Source: Oscillospiraceae bacterium (lineage in GTDB: Bacteria > Bacillota > Clostridia > Oscillospirales > Ruminococcaceae). Taken from it: a stretch of DNA of 64,000 nt. The position numbers and the translations under genes are program-made. Under the pieces are notes generated by a model, which ran no database searches, was not told the origin of the DNA, and worked only from the letters and a program-made list of their open reading frames with translations. Numbering within the stretch: position 1 is the stretch's first letter; every line of letters starts with the position of its first letter. Shown here one piece after another: positions 24,974 to 32,802 of the stretch. The stretch covers positions 41,773 to 105,772 of the forward strand of contig SFFJ01000003.1 in the NCBI GenBank assembly GCA_004557855.1, written 5' to 3'.

Positions 24974-26236
24974 TCAGTCTGCCCCCGCCAGCATCGCTTC
25001 GATGCAAAGCAGGCGGTTGTATTTTGCGGTGCGCTCGCCGCGGCAGGGCGCCCCGGCTTTGATCTGCCCGCAGCCGGTGGCCACCGTAAGGTCGGCAATG
25101 GTGGTATCCTCGGTTTCACCGCTGCGGTGGCTCAGGATGACCCCGTACCCCGCCTGCTGCGCCAGTGCCGCCGTTTCCAGCGTTTCGGTCAGGGTGCCTA
25201 CCTGGTTGGGCTTGATGAGAACCGCATTTGCCGAACGGCGGGCAAGCCCCAGCTCCAGCCGGGCCTTTTGGGTCACAAAAAGGTCATCCCCCACAAGCTG
25301 CACCCGCTTGCCAAGGGCTTCGGTCAGCTGCCCCCACAGCGGCCAGTCGTCCTCCCCGGCGGGGTCCTCCAGCGAGAGAATGGGGTATTTTTCGGTCAGC
25401 TGCCGCCAGTAGCATAACAGGTCCTGCGGGCCCCGCAGGAGGCCCTGCTTGGGCAGGCGGTACAGGCCGCCCTCGGTCTGCCATTCCCCGGCGGCGGCAT
25501 CCAACGCCAACGCCATATCCTCCCCGGGGGTCAGGCGGCAGTCCTCCATCGCCCGTAAAATGAGCTCCAGCGCCTGCTCCTCACTTTCCAGACGGGGCGC
25601 AAAGCCGCCCTCATCCCCCACCCCGCAGGCAAGCCCCTGCTCCTCCAGCAGCGCCCCCAGCCGGTGGGTGACCCGCACACAGCGTTCCAGCCCGCGGGCA
25701 AAGGTTGCCGTGCCCAGCGGAATGATCATAAATTCCTGAATATCGATGTTATTGGGGGCGTGGCGGCCGCCGTTCAGGATGTTCATCATGGGGCGGGGCA
25801 GGCAGGGGTGCCGCCCGGTCAGGTCCACAAGGTGACGCCACAGCGGGACGCCCCGCGCGGCAGCGGCGGCATGGGCAGCGGCCAGGCTGACTGCCAAAAC
25901 CGCATTGGCGCCCAGCCGGGATTTATCCCCGGTGCCGTCTGCTTCGCACAGGGTGCGGTCGATGGTGCATTGGTCGGCGGCGTCCAGCCCCGTAACGGCT
26001 TCGGCCAGCTCACGGTTTACCGCCGTGACGGCCGCCAGCACCCCCTTACCGCCGTAGCGGTCGGGGTCGCCGTCCCGCTTTTCGCAGGCTTCGTGCCCGC
26101 CGGTGGAGGCCCCGCTGGGAACGGCGGCGGCGCCGGTCGCCCCGTTTTGCAGGGTGACCTCTGCCCGGACGGTGGGGTTGCCCCGGCTGTCGAGGATCTC
26201 AAGGGCTTGTACTTTGGTGATGGTGGTATTCGGCAT
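24974..26236 (-). CDS. eno: Enolase
   Basis: Interconverts 2-phosphoglycerate and phosphoenolpyruvate. The 420-residue product keeps the N-terminal EILDSRGNPTVRAEV, SGASTG loop, NNIDIQEFMIIP, the general-acid region GVGDEGGFAP, metal ligands in LALDAAAGEW, SLEDP and VGDDLFVT, the catalytic lysine in LIKPNQVGTLTET, and SHRSGETEDTTIADL. Mild departures are GGRHAPNN where GGxHADNN is common and SLEDPAGEDDW where SIEDGLxEDDW is common. ATG 26236 follows AAGGAGGA. Probably the functional enzyme, though somewhat divergent. Confidence 0.93.
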   Translation of the reverse strand: MPNTTITKVQALEILDSRGNPTVRAEVTLQNGATGAAAVPSGASTGGHEACEKRDGDPDRYGGKGVLAAVTAVNRELAEAVTGLDAADQCTIDRTLCEADGTGDKSRLGANAVLAVSLAAAHAAAAARGVPLWRHLVDLTGRHPCLPRPMMNILNGGRHAPNNIDIQEFMIIPLGTATFARGLERCVRVTHRLGALLEEQGLACGVGDEGGFAPRLESEEQALELILRAMEDCRLTPGEDMALALDAAAGEWQTEGGLYRLPKQGLLRGPQDLLCYWRQLTEKYPILSLEDPAGEDDWPLWGQLTEALGKRVQLVGDDLFVTQKARLELGLARRSANAVLIKPNQVGTLTETLETAALAQQAGYGVILSHRSGETEDTTIADLTVATGCGQIKAGAPCRGERTAKYNRLLCIEAMLAGAD

Positions 26237-26273
26237 GGCTTCCTCCTTGGCTTCGCACAAGGCGCAGGTTGGC

Positions 26274-26356
26274 GGCCGCAGGCCAAACCGCCCCTCCGGG
26301 GCGGTTTCGGCGGGCTCCGCCCGCCGGTTTCGGCTCCGCCGAAACGGCCTGCGGCC
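26274..26356. repeat. Cloverleaf-type intergenic repeat, copy 13
   Basis: Arms GGCCGCAGGCC (26274-26284) and GGCCTGCGGCC (26346-26356). Modules: AAACCGCCCCTCCGGGGCGG with TTT, CGGCGGGCTCCGCCCGCCG and GTTTCGGCTCCGCCGAAAC. Lies in the eno leader; CCCCTTGCAGGGG follows. Confidence 0.87.
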
Positions 26357-26490
26357 GCCTCCGCCCCTTGCAGGGGCCCGCCCGAAAGCTCCCCCCGCCT
26401 TCGCAAATTTTTCATTTTACCGGTAGTTTGCAGATTTTGGGGAGGATTTATGCGGCGAAATGTGTTACAATACAGGCGGAAGGCAGAACA

Positions 26491-26520
26491 GAATATTTAC
26501 AGACTGTATAAAACATAAGA
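26491..26520 (+). promoter_or_regulatory. Candidate SigG-type promoter of pdaA
   Basis: GAATA (26491-26495), 18 bp, then CATAAGA (26514-26520), compared with the forespore SigG -10 CATACTA. It is a partial match; pdaA of Bacillus subtilis is SigG-dependent, which motivates the call. Confidence 0.35.
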
Positions 26521-26546
26521 ATTATACCAAATTAGGAGGAAAACCC

Positions 26547-27482
26547 ATGAAAAAAAGATGCCTGGCGCTGCTGCTGGCGGGGGTGCTGCTGCTTACCGCC
26601 TGCCAGCCCACCTACGATGAAAACGACCCCAACTACCCCGGAACCACCAAGCCGGAGCAGAACGACACCCACGGCGATACCGAAAATAACGGCAACCAAT
26701 ACGACAGCGACTACGGCATAACGGGGGATGATAACCTCGGTAATGAAAACAATATCCCCGCGGCGGCCGGGGTGGATGCGGAAAAGCTCTCGGGACTTTC
26801 CACCGAAAGCAAGGACTGGGGGCCCGGCGGCCCCAAGGATGAGAGAAACCGCAGTCAGGGCGCCCTGCTTTACAATAAAACCTACGGGCAGTATGACGCC
26901 ATATTCCTCAAGGAGGACAGCAACGAGGTCTACCTCACCTTCGATGAGGGGTATGAGTTCGGGCTTTCCGGGCAGATTCTGGATACCCTGAAGGAAAAGG
27001 GAGTCAAGGCTGTTTTCTTCATCACCGGGGACTTTGCCAAGGCCGAGCCGGCACTGGTGCAGCGGATGATCGATGAGGGGCACGTGGTGGGCAACCACAG
27101 CTGGAAGCATCCCAACTATTCGGGGCTTTCGGTGGAGGAGGCCGAGCAGGACCTGATGAAGCTGCATAACTACGTCAAGGAAAACTTTGATTATACCATG
27201 CGGTATTTCCGGTTCCCTTCGGGCAATTTCAGCGAGCGTGCGCTGGCGGAGGCGCAGCAGCTGGGCTACAAATCGATTTTCTGGAGCTTTGCCTACCGGG
27301 ACTGGCTGACCGATGACCAGCCGAATGAAGCGGAGGCGCTCAAAAAAATCGTGGACAGCGCCTGTCCCGGCATGATCTACCTGCTGCACGCCGTCAGCAA
27401 AACCAACGCCGACATCCTGGCGGACGTCATCGACGGCGTGACCGCCAAGGGCTTCACCTGGGGCGACCCCGCCAAAATCTAA
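26547..27482 (+). CDS. pdaA: PdaA-like polysaccharide deacetylase, lipoprotein
   Basis: The 311-residue product has a lipoprotein signal with lipobox LTAC (C19), an acidic low-complexity linker (about 20-75) and a NodB-type CE4 domain. Motif 1 is LTFDEGYE, where the second Asp of the usual TFDDG is Glu, close to the PdaA subfamily. Motif 2 is GNHSWKHPN (HxxxH), then RFPSGNFSE and LLHAVS. PdaA removes acetyl groups from muramic acid so that spore cortex lactam can form. ATTAGGAGG precedes the ATG. The lipid anchor is a variation on the Bacillus protein. Confidence 0.85.
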   Translation: MKKRCLALLLAGVLLLTACQPTYDENDPNYPGTTKPEQNDTHGDTENNGNQYDSDYGITGDDNLGNENNIPAAAGVDAEKLSGLSTESKDWGPGGPKDERNRSQGALLYNKTYGQYDAIFLKEDSNEVYLTFDEGYEFGLSGQILDTLKEKGVKAVFFITGDFAKAEPALVQRMIDEGHVVGNHSWKHPNYSGLSVEEAEQDLMKLHNYVKENFDYTMRYFRFPSGNFSERALAEAQQLGYKSIFWSFAYRDWLTDDQPNEAEALKKIVDSACPGMIYLLHAVSKTNADILADVIDGVTAKGFTWGDPAKI

Positions 27483-27489
27483 CCCGGTA

Positions 27490-27523
27490 CCCCCTCCCCT
27501 GCTCCGGCGGGGGAGTTCTCTTT
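27490..27523 (+). terminator. Terminator after pdaA
   Basis: CTCCCC and GGGGAG stem, then TTCTCTTT. Confidence 0.6.
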
Positions 27524-27544
27524 GCGGGCTGCGGAAATGATTGC

Positions 27545-27800
27545 GGGGACACCGGTGCAGGCCAACCTCACCCCTCCCCCTTTTGCCGGTTGATGCGGGG
27601 ACAGGCACAAGACGACGGCATCACACGCTGCCCCCACCGCCGCCTCCCCTTTTTTAACACAAGGACAGGCACAAGGTGCAAGATCGCCGATACTCCGCCC
27701 CGCTATTTTGATGCGAGAACAGGCACAAGGCGACGGCATCACAGGCCGCCCCCACCGCCGCCTCCCCCTTTTTAACGCAAGGGCAGCCGCAGGACACCGA
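27545..27800. repeat. Imperfect tandem repeat with roughly 60-base period
   Basis: A unit containing GGACAGGCACAAGG-like sequence recurs near 27597, 27661, 27717 and, degenerate, at 27545 and 27779. At larger scale, 27591-27665 and 27709-27783 are near-identical copies at 118-base offset: both start TGATGCG and share GACGGCATCACA and CCGCCGCCTCCCC followed by a T run. It fills the gap between pdaA and the chromate-type genes; no gene is visible here. Confidence 0.75.
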
Positions 27801-27813
27801 TGAGATTTTCCCG

Positions 27814-27842
27814 TTGCATACGACCGCGTGGAATGGTACAAT
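27814..27842 (+). promoter_or_regulatory. SigA-type promoter of the chromate-transporter pair
   Basis: TTGCAT (27814-27819) and TACAAT (27837-27842), spacer 17 bp, just beyond the last repeat unit. Confidence 0.65.
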
Positions 27843-27888
27843 AAAGTCCTGTTAAAACGGAAAGCTGTGAGGAAAGGAAGGCCACACC

Positions 27889-28431
27889 ATGAAAAAATAC
27901 TGGCAGCTGTTCATCACCTTTGCCCGCATCGGGCTGTTTACCATAGGCGGCGGGTACGCCATGCTGCCCATGATGCAAAGCGAGCTGGTGGAGCGTCACG
28001 GCTGGGCCACCGAGCAGGAAATGATGGACTACTATGCGCTGGCACAATGCACCCCCGGCGCCATTGCCGTCAATGTATCCACCTTCATCGGCTATAAGAT
28101 CGCCGGGGTAGCGGGCGGGGTCATCGCCACGCTGGGACTGGTGTTCCCCTCGCTGGTCATCATCATTGCCATCGCCGCCGTACTGGGGAATGTCTCCGAG
28201 TTGCCCGCCGTGAAAAACGCCTTCGCCGGTATCCGGGTGGGGGTCGCCGTGCTGATGATCAACTCGGTCGTCAAGCTGGCAAAGGCCGCCATCGTGGATT
28301 GGAAAGCGGTCATTATTTTTGCGGCGGTATTCGGCGGGGCGGTGTTCACCTCCGTCAGCCCCATGATCTATATTGTCGCGGCCGGGATCGCCGGCATTTT
28401 GCTGAAGGCATGGGAGGTGAAGGCCAAATGA
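27889..28431 (+). CDS. Chromate transporter family protein, first half-size subunit
   Basis: The 180-residue product is one CHR domain with about five membrane segments. FARIGLFTIGGGYAMLPMMQSELVE at the N-terminus and QCTPGAIAVNVSTFIGYK are CHR signatures. Full ChrA proteins hold two such domains; many Firmicutes split them into paired genes as here. GAAAGGAAGG precedes the ATG. The stop overlaps the start of the next gene (ATGA). Chromate export is not shown; the physiological anion is unknown in an anaerobe of this kind. Confidence 0.85.
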   Translation: MKKYWQLFITFARIGLFTIGGGYAMLPMMQSELVERHGWATEQEMMDYYALAQCTPGAIAVNVSTFIGYKIAGVAGGVIATLGLVFPSLVIIIAIAAVLGNVSELPAVKNAFAGIRVGVAVLMINSVVKLAKAAIVDWKAVIIFAAVFGGAVFTSVSPMIYIVAAGIAGILLKAWEVKAK

Positions 28432-29003
28432 TGCTGCTGCGCTTATTCTGGGAGTTTTTCAAAATAGGGCTGTTTGCGGTGGGCGGCGGCATGGCCACCA
28501 TCCCCTTCCTGTACGATTTAAGCGACCGCACCGGCTGGTTCACCCACACCCAGCTGGCGGATATGATCGCCATTTCGGAGAGCACCCCCGGCCCCATCGG
28601 GGTGAATATGGCGACCTATGTGGGCTACGAAATGAGCGGCATCCCCGGCTCGATCTTCACTACGCTGGGCTTTGTGGCGCCATCGATCATCATCATTATC
28701 ATCGTTTCCCTTTTCCTGCAAAAATTCCGGGAGAACCGCTATGTGGAAAGCGCCTTTTACGGGCTGCGCCCGGCGTCCTCCGGCCTGATCGCCTCGGCGG
28801 CGCTTTCGGTGGCCATCGTGGCGCTGCTGGCGGAGGATTGGAGTTTTGCTGCGCTGCCCGGCTGCATCCGCTGGCCGGCGGTGGCGCTGGCGGTGTTCCT
28901 GTTTATCGTCACCAACCTGAAAAAGACGAAAAAATGGCACCCCATAGTGTTCCTCGGCTTTTCCGCCGTGGTGGGCATCGTATTCGGCTTTGCGGGGGCG
29001 TAG
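28428..29003 (+). CDS. Chromate transporter family protein, second half-size subunit
   Basis: The 191-residue partner of the preceding gene, overlapping it by 4 bases. It shows the same fold: FFKIGLFAVGGGMATIPFLYDL, SESTPGPIGVNMATYVGY and a second hydrophobic half. The two proteins are expected to insert in opposite orientations and act as a heterodimer, as known for split CHR pairs. The ATG at 28428 follows GGGAGGTGAAGG within the upstream gene. Confidence 0.85.
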   Translation: MMLLRLFWEFFKIGLFAVGGGMATIPFLYDLSDRTGWFTHTQLADMIAISESTPGPIGVNMATYVGYEMSGIPGSIFTTLGFVAPSIIIIIIVSLFLQKFRENRYVESAFYGLRPASSGLIASAALSVAIVALLAEDWSFAALPGCIRWPAVALAVFLFIVTNLKKTKKWHPIVFLGFSAVVGIVFGFAGA

Positions 29004-29024
29004 GGACTGCGAAGCGGGAGAGGC

Positions 29025-29105
29025 GGGGCGCAGCCCCGCCCGCCGCAGGCGGGCGACACGAGCTTCGCTCGTGTGTTTCGGCTTTGCCGAAACGGGCTGC
29101 GCCCC
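29025..29105. repeat. Cloverleaf-type intergenic repeat, copy 14
   Basis: Arms GGGGCGCAGCCCC (29025-29037) and GGGCTGCGCCCC (29094-29105). Modules: GCCCGCCGCAGGCGGGC, ACACGAGCTTCGCTCGTGT and TTTCGGCTTTGCCGAAA. It is almost identical to the 12303 copy. The downstream tag is GTTCCCGCCCCCTGCAGG. Confidence 0.88.
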
Positions 29106-29176
29106 GTTCCCGCCCCCTGCAGGGGCCCCCATAAGAAAAACCGCCGTCCTCCCGCTTTGGGGGCAGACGGCGGATT

Positions 29177-29443
29177 TTACTTTTTATCGCGCGCCCGGCG
29201 GGCGGCATACTTGCGGCGGGTAGCTTCCCCGCCCCGCAGATGGCGTTCCTCCTTGTTGCGGTCCAGCACCACCCGCACCTCGCGGTACAGCGGGTAATTG
29301 AGAAGCGGCAGCCGCTCCTGGATATCCTTATGTACCGTGGATTTGGAGATGCAGAATTCCTTTGCGGTCTCCCGCACGGTGGCGCCTGTTTCGATGATAT
29401 ACCGGGCGAATTTGGCAGCCCGGTCCTCCGGCAACCCCTTCAC
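29177..29443 (-). CDS. spoIIID: Sporulation transcription regulator SpoIIID
   Basis: Small DNA-binding protein that switches mother-cell gene expression after SigE activation. The 88-residue product has the helix-turn-helix ATVRETAKEFCISKSTVHKD (about 20-39), then ERLPLLN and the hallmark RHLRGGEATRRKY, with a basic tail. The start is GTG at 29443, about 10 bases after GGGAGG; no in-frame ATG is available. It supports endospore formation. Confidence 0.95.
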   Translation of the reverse strand: MKGLPEDRAAKFARYIIETGATVRETAKEFCISKSTVHKDIQERLPLLNYPLYREVRVVLDRNKEERHLRGGEATRRKYAARRARDKK

Positions 29444-29490
29444 GATGAGATGACCTCCCCCCAGTTAGTTTCACGCGGGTTCTTGGTGCA

Positions 29491-29519
29491 TCTATATGCG
29501 GCGGGGGCGGGATGTATGC
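29491..29519 (-). promoter_or_regulatory. Candidate SigE-type promoter of spoIIID
   Basis: Minus strand GCATACA (plus 29513-29519), 14 bp, then CATATAGA (plus 29491-29498), compared with KMATATT-N14-CATACAMT. spoIIID is SigE-dependent in Bacillus subtilis. Confidence 0.45.
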
Positions 29520-29549
29520 TTTTCCGGGCCCCTGCAGGGGGCGGGAACC

Positions 29550-29639
29550 GGGCGGCAGCCCGGGCGGCTCCGCCGCCCGGGGGCGCCCCCCGCAGGGGGC
29601 GCCCCCTACGCCGACCTCCGGTCGGCGGGGCTGCCGCCC
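29550..29639. repeat. Cloverleaf-type intergenic repeat, copy 15
   Basis: Variant arms GGGCGGCAGCCC (29550-29561) and GGGGCTGCCGCCC (29627-29639), still complementary. Modules: GGGCGGCTCCGCCGCCC, GGGGGCGCCCCCCGCAGGGG with GCGCCCCC, and CGCCGACCTCCGGTCGGCG. Upstream tag CCTGCAGGGGGCGGGAACC. Confidence 0.85.
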
Positions 29640-29683
29640 GCCCCTTCCCCCACCGCAGATCCGCCGGGACGTGCCGCCGCCCC

Positions 29684-29712
29684 TTGCGCCGCCCTTCGAA
29701 ATCTGCTATACT
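29684..29712 (+). promoter_or_regulatory. SigA-type promoter of the MATE gene
   Basis: TTGCGC (29684-29689) and TATACT (29707-29712), spacer 17 bp. Confidence 0.6.
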
Positions 29713-29776
29713 ACAGTAAGTTTGCCCCCAAAACGCCCCGGGCGTGTAAAGAAAAGGAAAAGGAGATGACATCACT

Positions 29777-31150
29777 GTGGCAAAAGCCGAAATCCGCATG
29801 ACAGAAGGCCCCATCGGCAAGCAGCTGGTCTCCTTTGCGGTGCCGCTGTTTTTGGGCTTTCTGTTCCAGCAGCTCTATAATACCGCCGATGCCCTCATCG
29901 TCGGCAATATGCTGGGCAACAGCGCCCTCGCCGCCGTCACCGGCACCGGCACCCTCATCTTCCTGCTGGTCGGCTTCTTCGGCGGCATCTCGATGGGCGC
30001 AGGTGTGGTGGTCTCCCGCTACTTCGGCGCCCGTGAGGTCGAAAAAATGCGCTCGGCCATCCATACCAATATCGCCTTCGGTCTGGCTGCGGGCGTTTTC
30101 CTCACCGTCGTGGGGATGCTCTTCACCCCGCAGATCCTGCAATGGATGGGCACCCCGGAGGACGTCATGCCGCAGTCGGTCAGCTATATCCGTACCTACT
30201 TTGCGGGCAGCATCGGCCTGGTGATGTATAACCAGTGCCGGGGCGTCATGCAGGCAGTGGGGGATAGCCGCCACCCGCTTTACTATCTCATCATCTCCTC
30301 CATTACCAATGTGGTGCTGGATATCCTGCTCATCGGTGTGTTCAAAATGGATGTGGACGGCGCTGCGCTGGCCACCATCATTTCGCAGTTCGTCAGCGTG
30401 TTCCTGTGCATGGGCCGGCTGATGAGCGCAGCATCCGGGGAGTACCGGGTACAGTGGAGGGAGATCCGCTTTGACCCCGAAATGACCCGCATGATTCTGG
30501 CCTACGGCCTGCCCAGCGGCCTGCAAAACTCGGTGATCGCACTGGCCAATGTGGTGGTGCAGTCCAATATCAACGCCTACGGCGAAATGGCCATGAGCGG
30601 CTGCGGTGCCTACGGCAAGGTAGAGGGCTTCGCCTTTCTGCCCATCACCAGCTTTACGGCGGCCATCACCACCTTTGTCGGGCAGAACCTGGGCGCCGGG
30701 GAGCTGAAGCGCACCCGGCAGGGCGCCCGGTTCGGCATCCTCTGCTCGGTCGTCATCGCGGAGGTCATCGGGCTGTTGCTGTACTGGCTGGCCCCCCTTC
30801 TCATCCGGGCCTTTACGCAGGAGCCTGCGGCCATCGCCTTCGGCGTCCAGAAGATGCATACCTGCTCGCTGTTCTATTGCCTGCTGGCGCTTACCCATTG
30901 CCTGGCAGCAGTCATGCGCGGCGCCGGCCGTGCCGTCATCCCCATGATCTCCATGCTGACCTTCTGGTGCGTGGTTCGTGTCGCAATCATCTCCATCGCC
31001 ACCCCCATCTTCCACAGCATCGCCGTGGTGAACTGGGTCTACCCCATCACGTGGGCGTGCAGCAGCATTTTCCTTATTATTTATTATTACAAGGCCGACT
31101 GGCTGACCGCCCCGAGCCACCGCAGCGGCCACCCGGTGCAGCACCACTGA
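29777..31150 (+). CDS. MATE family efflux transporter
   Basis: The 457-residue membrane protein has twelve predicted segments in two related halves. The N-terminal signature MTEGPIGKQLVSFAVPLFLG and the QQLYNTADALIVGNMLG segment are typical of the DinF/NorM-like MATE branch of Firmicutes; YGLPSGLQNSVIALANVVVQ marks the second half. MATE proteins export cationic compounds by Na+ or H+ antiport. GTG start at 29777 after AAGGAGATGAC. It is monocistronic and substrate unknown. Confidence 0.93.
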   Translation: MAKAEIRMTEGPIGKQLVSFAVPLFLGFLFQQLYNTADALIVGNMLGNSALAAVTGTGTLIFLLVGFFGGISMGAGVVVSRYFGAREVEKMRSAIHTNIAFGLAAGVFLTVVGMLFTPQILQWMGTPEDVMPQSVSYIRTYFAGSIGLVMYNQCRGVMQAVGDSRHPLYYLIISSITNVVLDILLIGVFKMDVDGAALATIISQFVSVFLCMGRLMSAASGEYRVQWREIRFDPEMTRMILAYGLPSGLQNSVIALANVVVQSNINAYGEMAMSGCGAYGKVEGFAFLPITSFTAAITTFVGQNLGAGELKRTRQGARFGILCSVVIAEVIGLLLYWLAPLLIRAFTQEPAAIAFGVQKMHTCSLFYCLLALTHCLAAVMRGAGRAVIPMISMLTFWCVVRVAIISIATPIFHSIAVVNWVYPITWACSSIFLIIYYYKADWLTAPSHRSGHPVQHH

Positions 31151-31157
31151 AAAAGCA

Positions 31158-31190
31158 AAAGCCCTCACCATCCGGTGGGGGCTTCGTTTT
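31158..31190 (+). terminator. Terminator after the MATE gene
   Basis: AAGCCCTCACC and GGTGGGGGCTT stem, then CGTTTT. Confidence 0.75.
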
Positions 31191-31219
31191 CGGGACTCAA
31201 AAATAGTGATGAGCCCCCG

Positions 31220-31252
31220 CAAAAGAAAACCGGCCGTCTTTCGACAGCCGGC
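31220..31252 (-). terminator. Terminator after the zinc-ribbon gene
   Basis: Minus strand CCGGCTGTC-GAAA-GACGGCCGG followed by TTTTCTTTT. Confidence 0.85.
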
Positions 31253-31278
31253 AGGATAGTCTGGTATCAGGGGTCTGA

Positions 31279-31557
31279 TTACTGCTCTTCCTTCATCTTC
31301 GCAAAGCATTCGCTGCAATAAACAGGACGGTCCTCACGGGGACGGAAGGGAACCTTCGCCTCTTTGCCGCAGTTGGCGCAGACGGCGGTGAACATCTCAC
31401 GGTCGGTTCTCTGGTTCTGCTTACGGGCGTCACGGCAGGCCTTGCAGCGCTGGGGCTCATTGGCAAAGCCGCGCTCGGCATAGAACTCCTGCTCACCGGC
31501 GGTGAACACGAACTCGTTGCCACATTCTTTGCATACTAAAGTCTTGTCTTCGTACAT
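31279..31557 (-). CDS. Double zinc-ribbon protein
   Basis: The 92-residue product holds two CxxC...CxxC ribbons: CKECGNEF ... RCKACRDARKQ in the first half and CANCGKEAKVPF ... YCSECFAKM in the second. This is a common clostridial small protein annotated only as zinc-ribbon; nucleic-acid or protein binding is likely but the role is unknown. GAGGTAATGAAG precedes the ATG. It lies downstream of the sigH-like gene on the same strand, 77 bases away, and may be co-transcribed. Confidence 0.85.
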   Translation of the reverse strand: MYEDKTLVCKECGNEFVFTAGEQEFYAERGFANEPQRCKACRDARKQNQRTDREMFTAVCANCGKEAKVPFRPREDRPVYCSECFAKMKEEQ

Positions 31558-31633
31558 TCTTCATTACCTCGCTTTGGAATCTCTGCCCTCACAAATGATG
31601 TTATAAGGGGGTTTTATATATCACCTGATGAAT

Positions 31634-32218
31634 TCAGGTCGATACCGGGTGGGCGGAATAGAACTGTCGCAGCTTTCGTCTGACTCTTTGCAGGGCATTA
31701 TCCACAGCTTTGGAATGAGAAGAAAGAAGAGATGCTATTTCCGAATAGGGATAGCCGGCCAGAAACAGCCGGAGAACCTTTTGCTCGTAGGGGGTCAGGG
31801 CGGACTGCATCCACCGATGCAATTCCTCGTTCCATTCGGCGGCCTCCACCAGCGCCTGCGGCTGGATCTCCGCCCCGGCGGGGTGATCCTCCGGCAGGGG
31901 GGTGTAGTCACGCAGGGGCTCATTCCGGCCGGAAAGAGCCAGGCGGGCGGCGCTGCCCATACTGTTGCGGGCGCAGGTAAGGGCGTAGGGGGCAAATTCC
32001 CCCAGGGCGGCACGGTAATGGCGCACCGCGTTCATCACGCCCAAAAAGCCCTCCTGAACCAGATCGTCGCGATCCAGTCCCGGCAGGTGATAGCCATCGG
32101 CCATGGCCCGCAGACGGGGCAGCAGCCGGGCCACCAGCACCGTAAAGGCACGGTTTTCCGCTTTGGCGGCGGCCACGGCCAGCGCCTCATCGGACATAGC
32201 TTCCCAGTGTTTTTGCAT
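31634..32218 (-). CDS. sigH: RNA polymerase sporulation sigma factor SigH-like
   Basis: Sigma-70 family factor of 194 residues. Region 2 includes LPRLRAMADGYHLPGLDRDDLVQEGFLGVMNAVRHY with the core-binding DLVQEG; region 4 includes LTPYEQKVLRLFLAGYPYSEIASLLSSHSKAVDNALQRVRRKL. This layout and the YHLPG-DRDDLVQEG segment resemble SigH, which starts sporulation and post-exponential programmes. ATG 32218 is preferred to GTG 32224 because GGAG lies 9 bases upstream of the former. The link to Spo0A circuitry is inferred from the family. Confidence 0.83.
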   Translation of the reverse strand: MQKHWEAMSDEALAVAAAKAENRAFTVLVARLLPRLRAMADGYHLPGLDRDDLVQEGFLGVMNAVRHYRAALGEFAPYALTCARNSMGSAARLALSGRNEPLRDYTPLPEDHPAGAEIQPQALVEAAEWNEELHRWMQSALTPYEQKVLRLFLAGYPYSEIASLLSSHSKAVDNALQRVRRKLRQFYSAHPVST

Positions 32219-32236
32219 ACGCACATACTCCAGATG

Positions 32237-32256
32237 CCGGCAGATACTACTGCCGG
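32237..32256. promoter_or_regulatory. Inverted repeat just upstream of the sigH ribosome binding site
   Basis: CCGGCAG-ATACTA-CTGCCGG, a perfect 7+7 dyad within the transcribed leader, 11 bases before the first downstream bases of the -10 region and close to the start codon. It could be an operator or an mRNA hairpin. Confidence 0.45.
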
Positions 32257-32266
32257 TACATTATCC

Positions 32267-32295
32267 ATCTTACCCCAATTCTGCGGATTTGTCAA
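32267..32295 (-). promoter_or_regulatory. SigA-type promoter of sigH
   Basis: Minus strand TTGACA (plus 32290-32295) and TAAGAT (plus 32267-32272), spacer 17 bp. The region 32296-32511 beyond it has no gene I can support. Confidence 0.75.
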
Positions 32296-32511
32296 GCATT
32301 TATTGGTCGGTTTTGACAAAAAAGTGGGATGGCGGATGGGGAATTTTGTTTGCTTTCGGCGATTGGTGGGGTTATTATTTGTAAATATGCCACAAACAGG
32401 GAACGGGAAAGGCTGGGGATTGTCCGCAGAAGGGGGACTGTTTGGCGGGCTGGCGGGCAAATGCCGGGAAATGGCTTGGGCAATTTACACAAGAGGCGGG
32501 ATGGGCAGGTA

Positions 32512-32591
32512 GGGCGCAGCCCCGCCCGCCCTGCGGGCGGGCAAGCGGCCTCCGGCCGCTTCGGCGGCTCCGCCGCCGGGGGCTGCGCCCC
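32512..32591. repeat. Cloverleaf-type intergenic repeat, copy 16
   Basis: Arms GGGCGCAGCCCC (32512-32523) and GGGGCTGCGCCCC (32579-32591). Modules: GCCCGCCCTGCGGGCGGGC, AAGCGGCCTCCGGCCGCTT and CGGCGGCTCCGCCGCCG. Confidence 0.87.
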
Positions 32592-32683
32592 GGTTCCTGC
32601 GCCCTGCACGGGCTGCTGCAAGGGGCAGGCCCGGGGGGCAGGGGACCGTCCCATGCGACAGACCGGCGGGGAGGGGAAAAGGC

Positions 32684-32775
32684 GGGCCCGCAGGGCGCCC
32701 CGGCGGAGCCGGGGCGGTGGGCGGCCGCAGGCCGCCCACCAAGGCCGCCCTGCGGGCGGCCTGCCCTGCGGGCCC
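32684..32775. repeat. Cloverleaf-type intergenic repeat, copy 17
   Basis: Arms GGGCCCGCAGGGC (32684-32696) and GCCCTGCGGGCCC (32763-32775). Modules: GCCCCGGCGGAGCCGGGGC, GTGGGCGGCCGCAGGCCG with CCCAC, and GGCCGCCCTGCGGGCGGCC. It ends 28 bases from the pepD stop codon. Confidence 0.85.
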
Positions 32776-32802
32776 GTATCACGGTCCCTGCAGAATTCCT
32801 AA

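Noticed and set aside
27545-27800. CRISPR array
   Set aside because: Repeats are imperfect, few, of varying spacing and lack constant direct repeats with unique spacers; no cas genes nearby.
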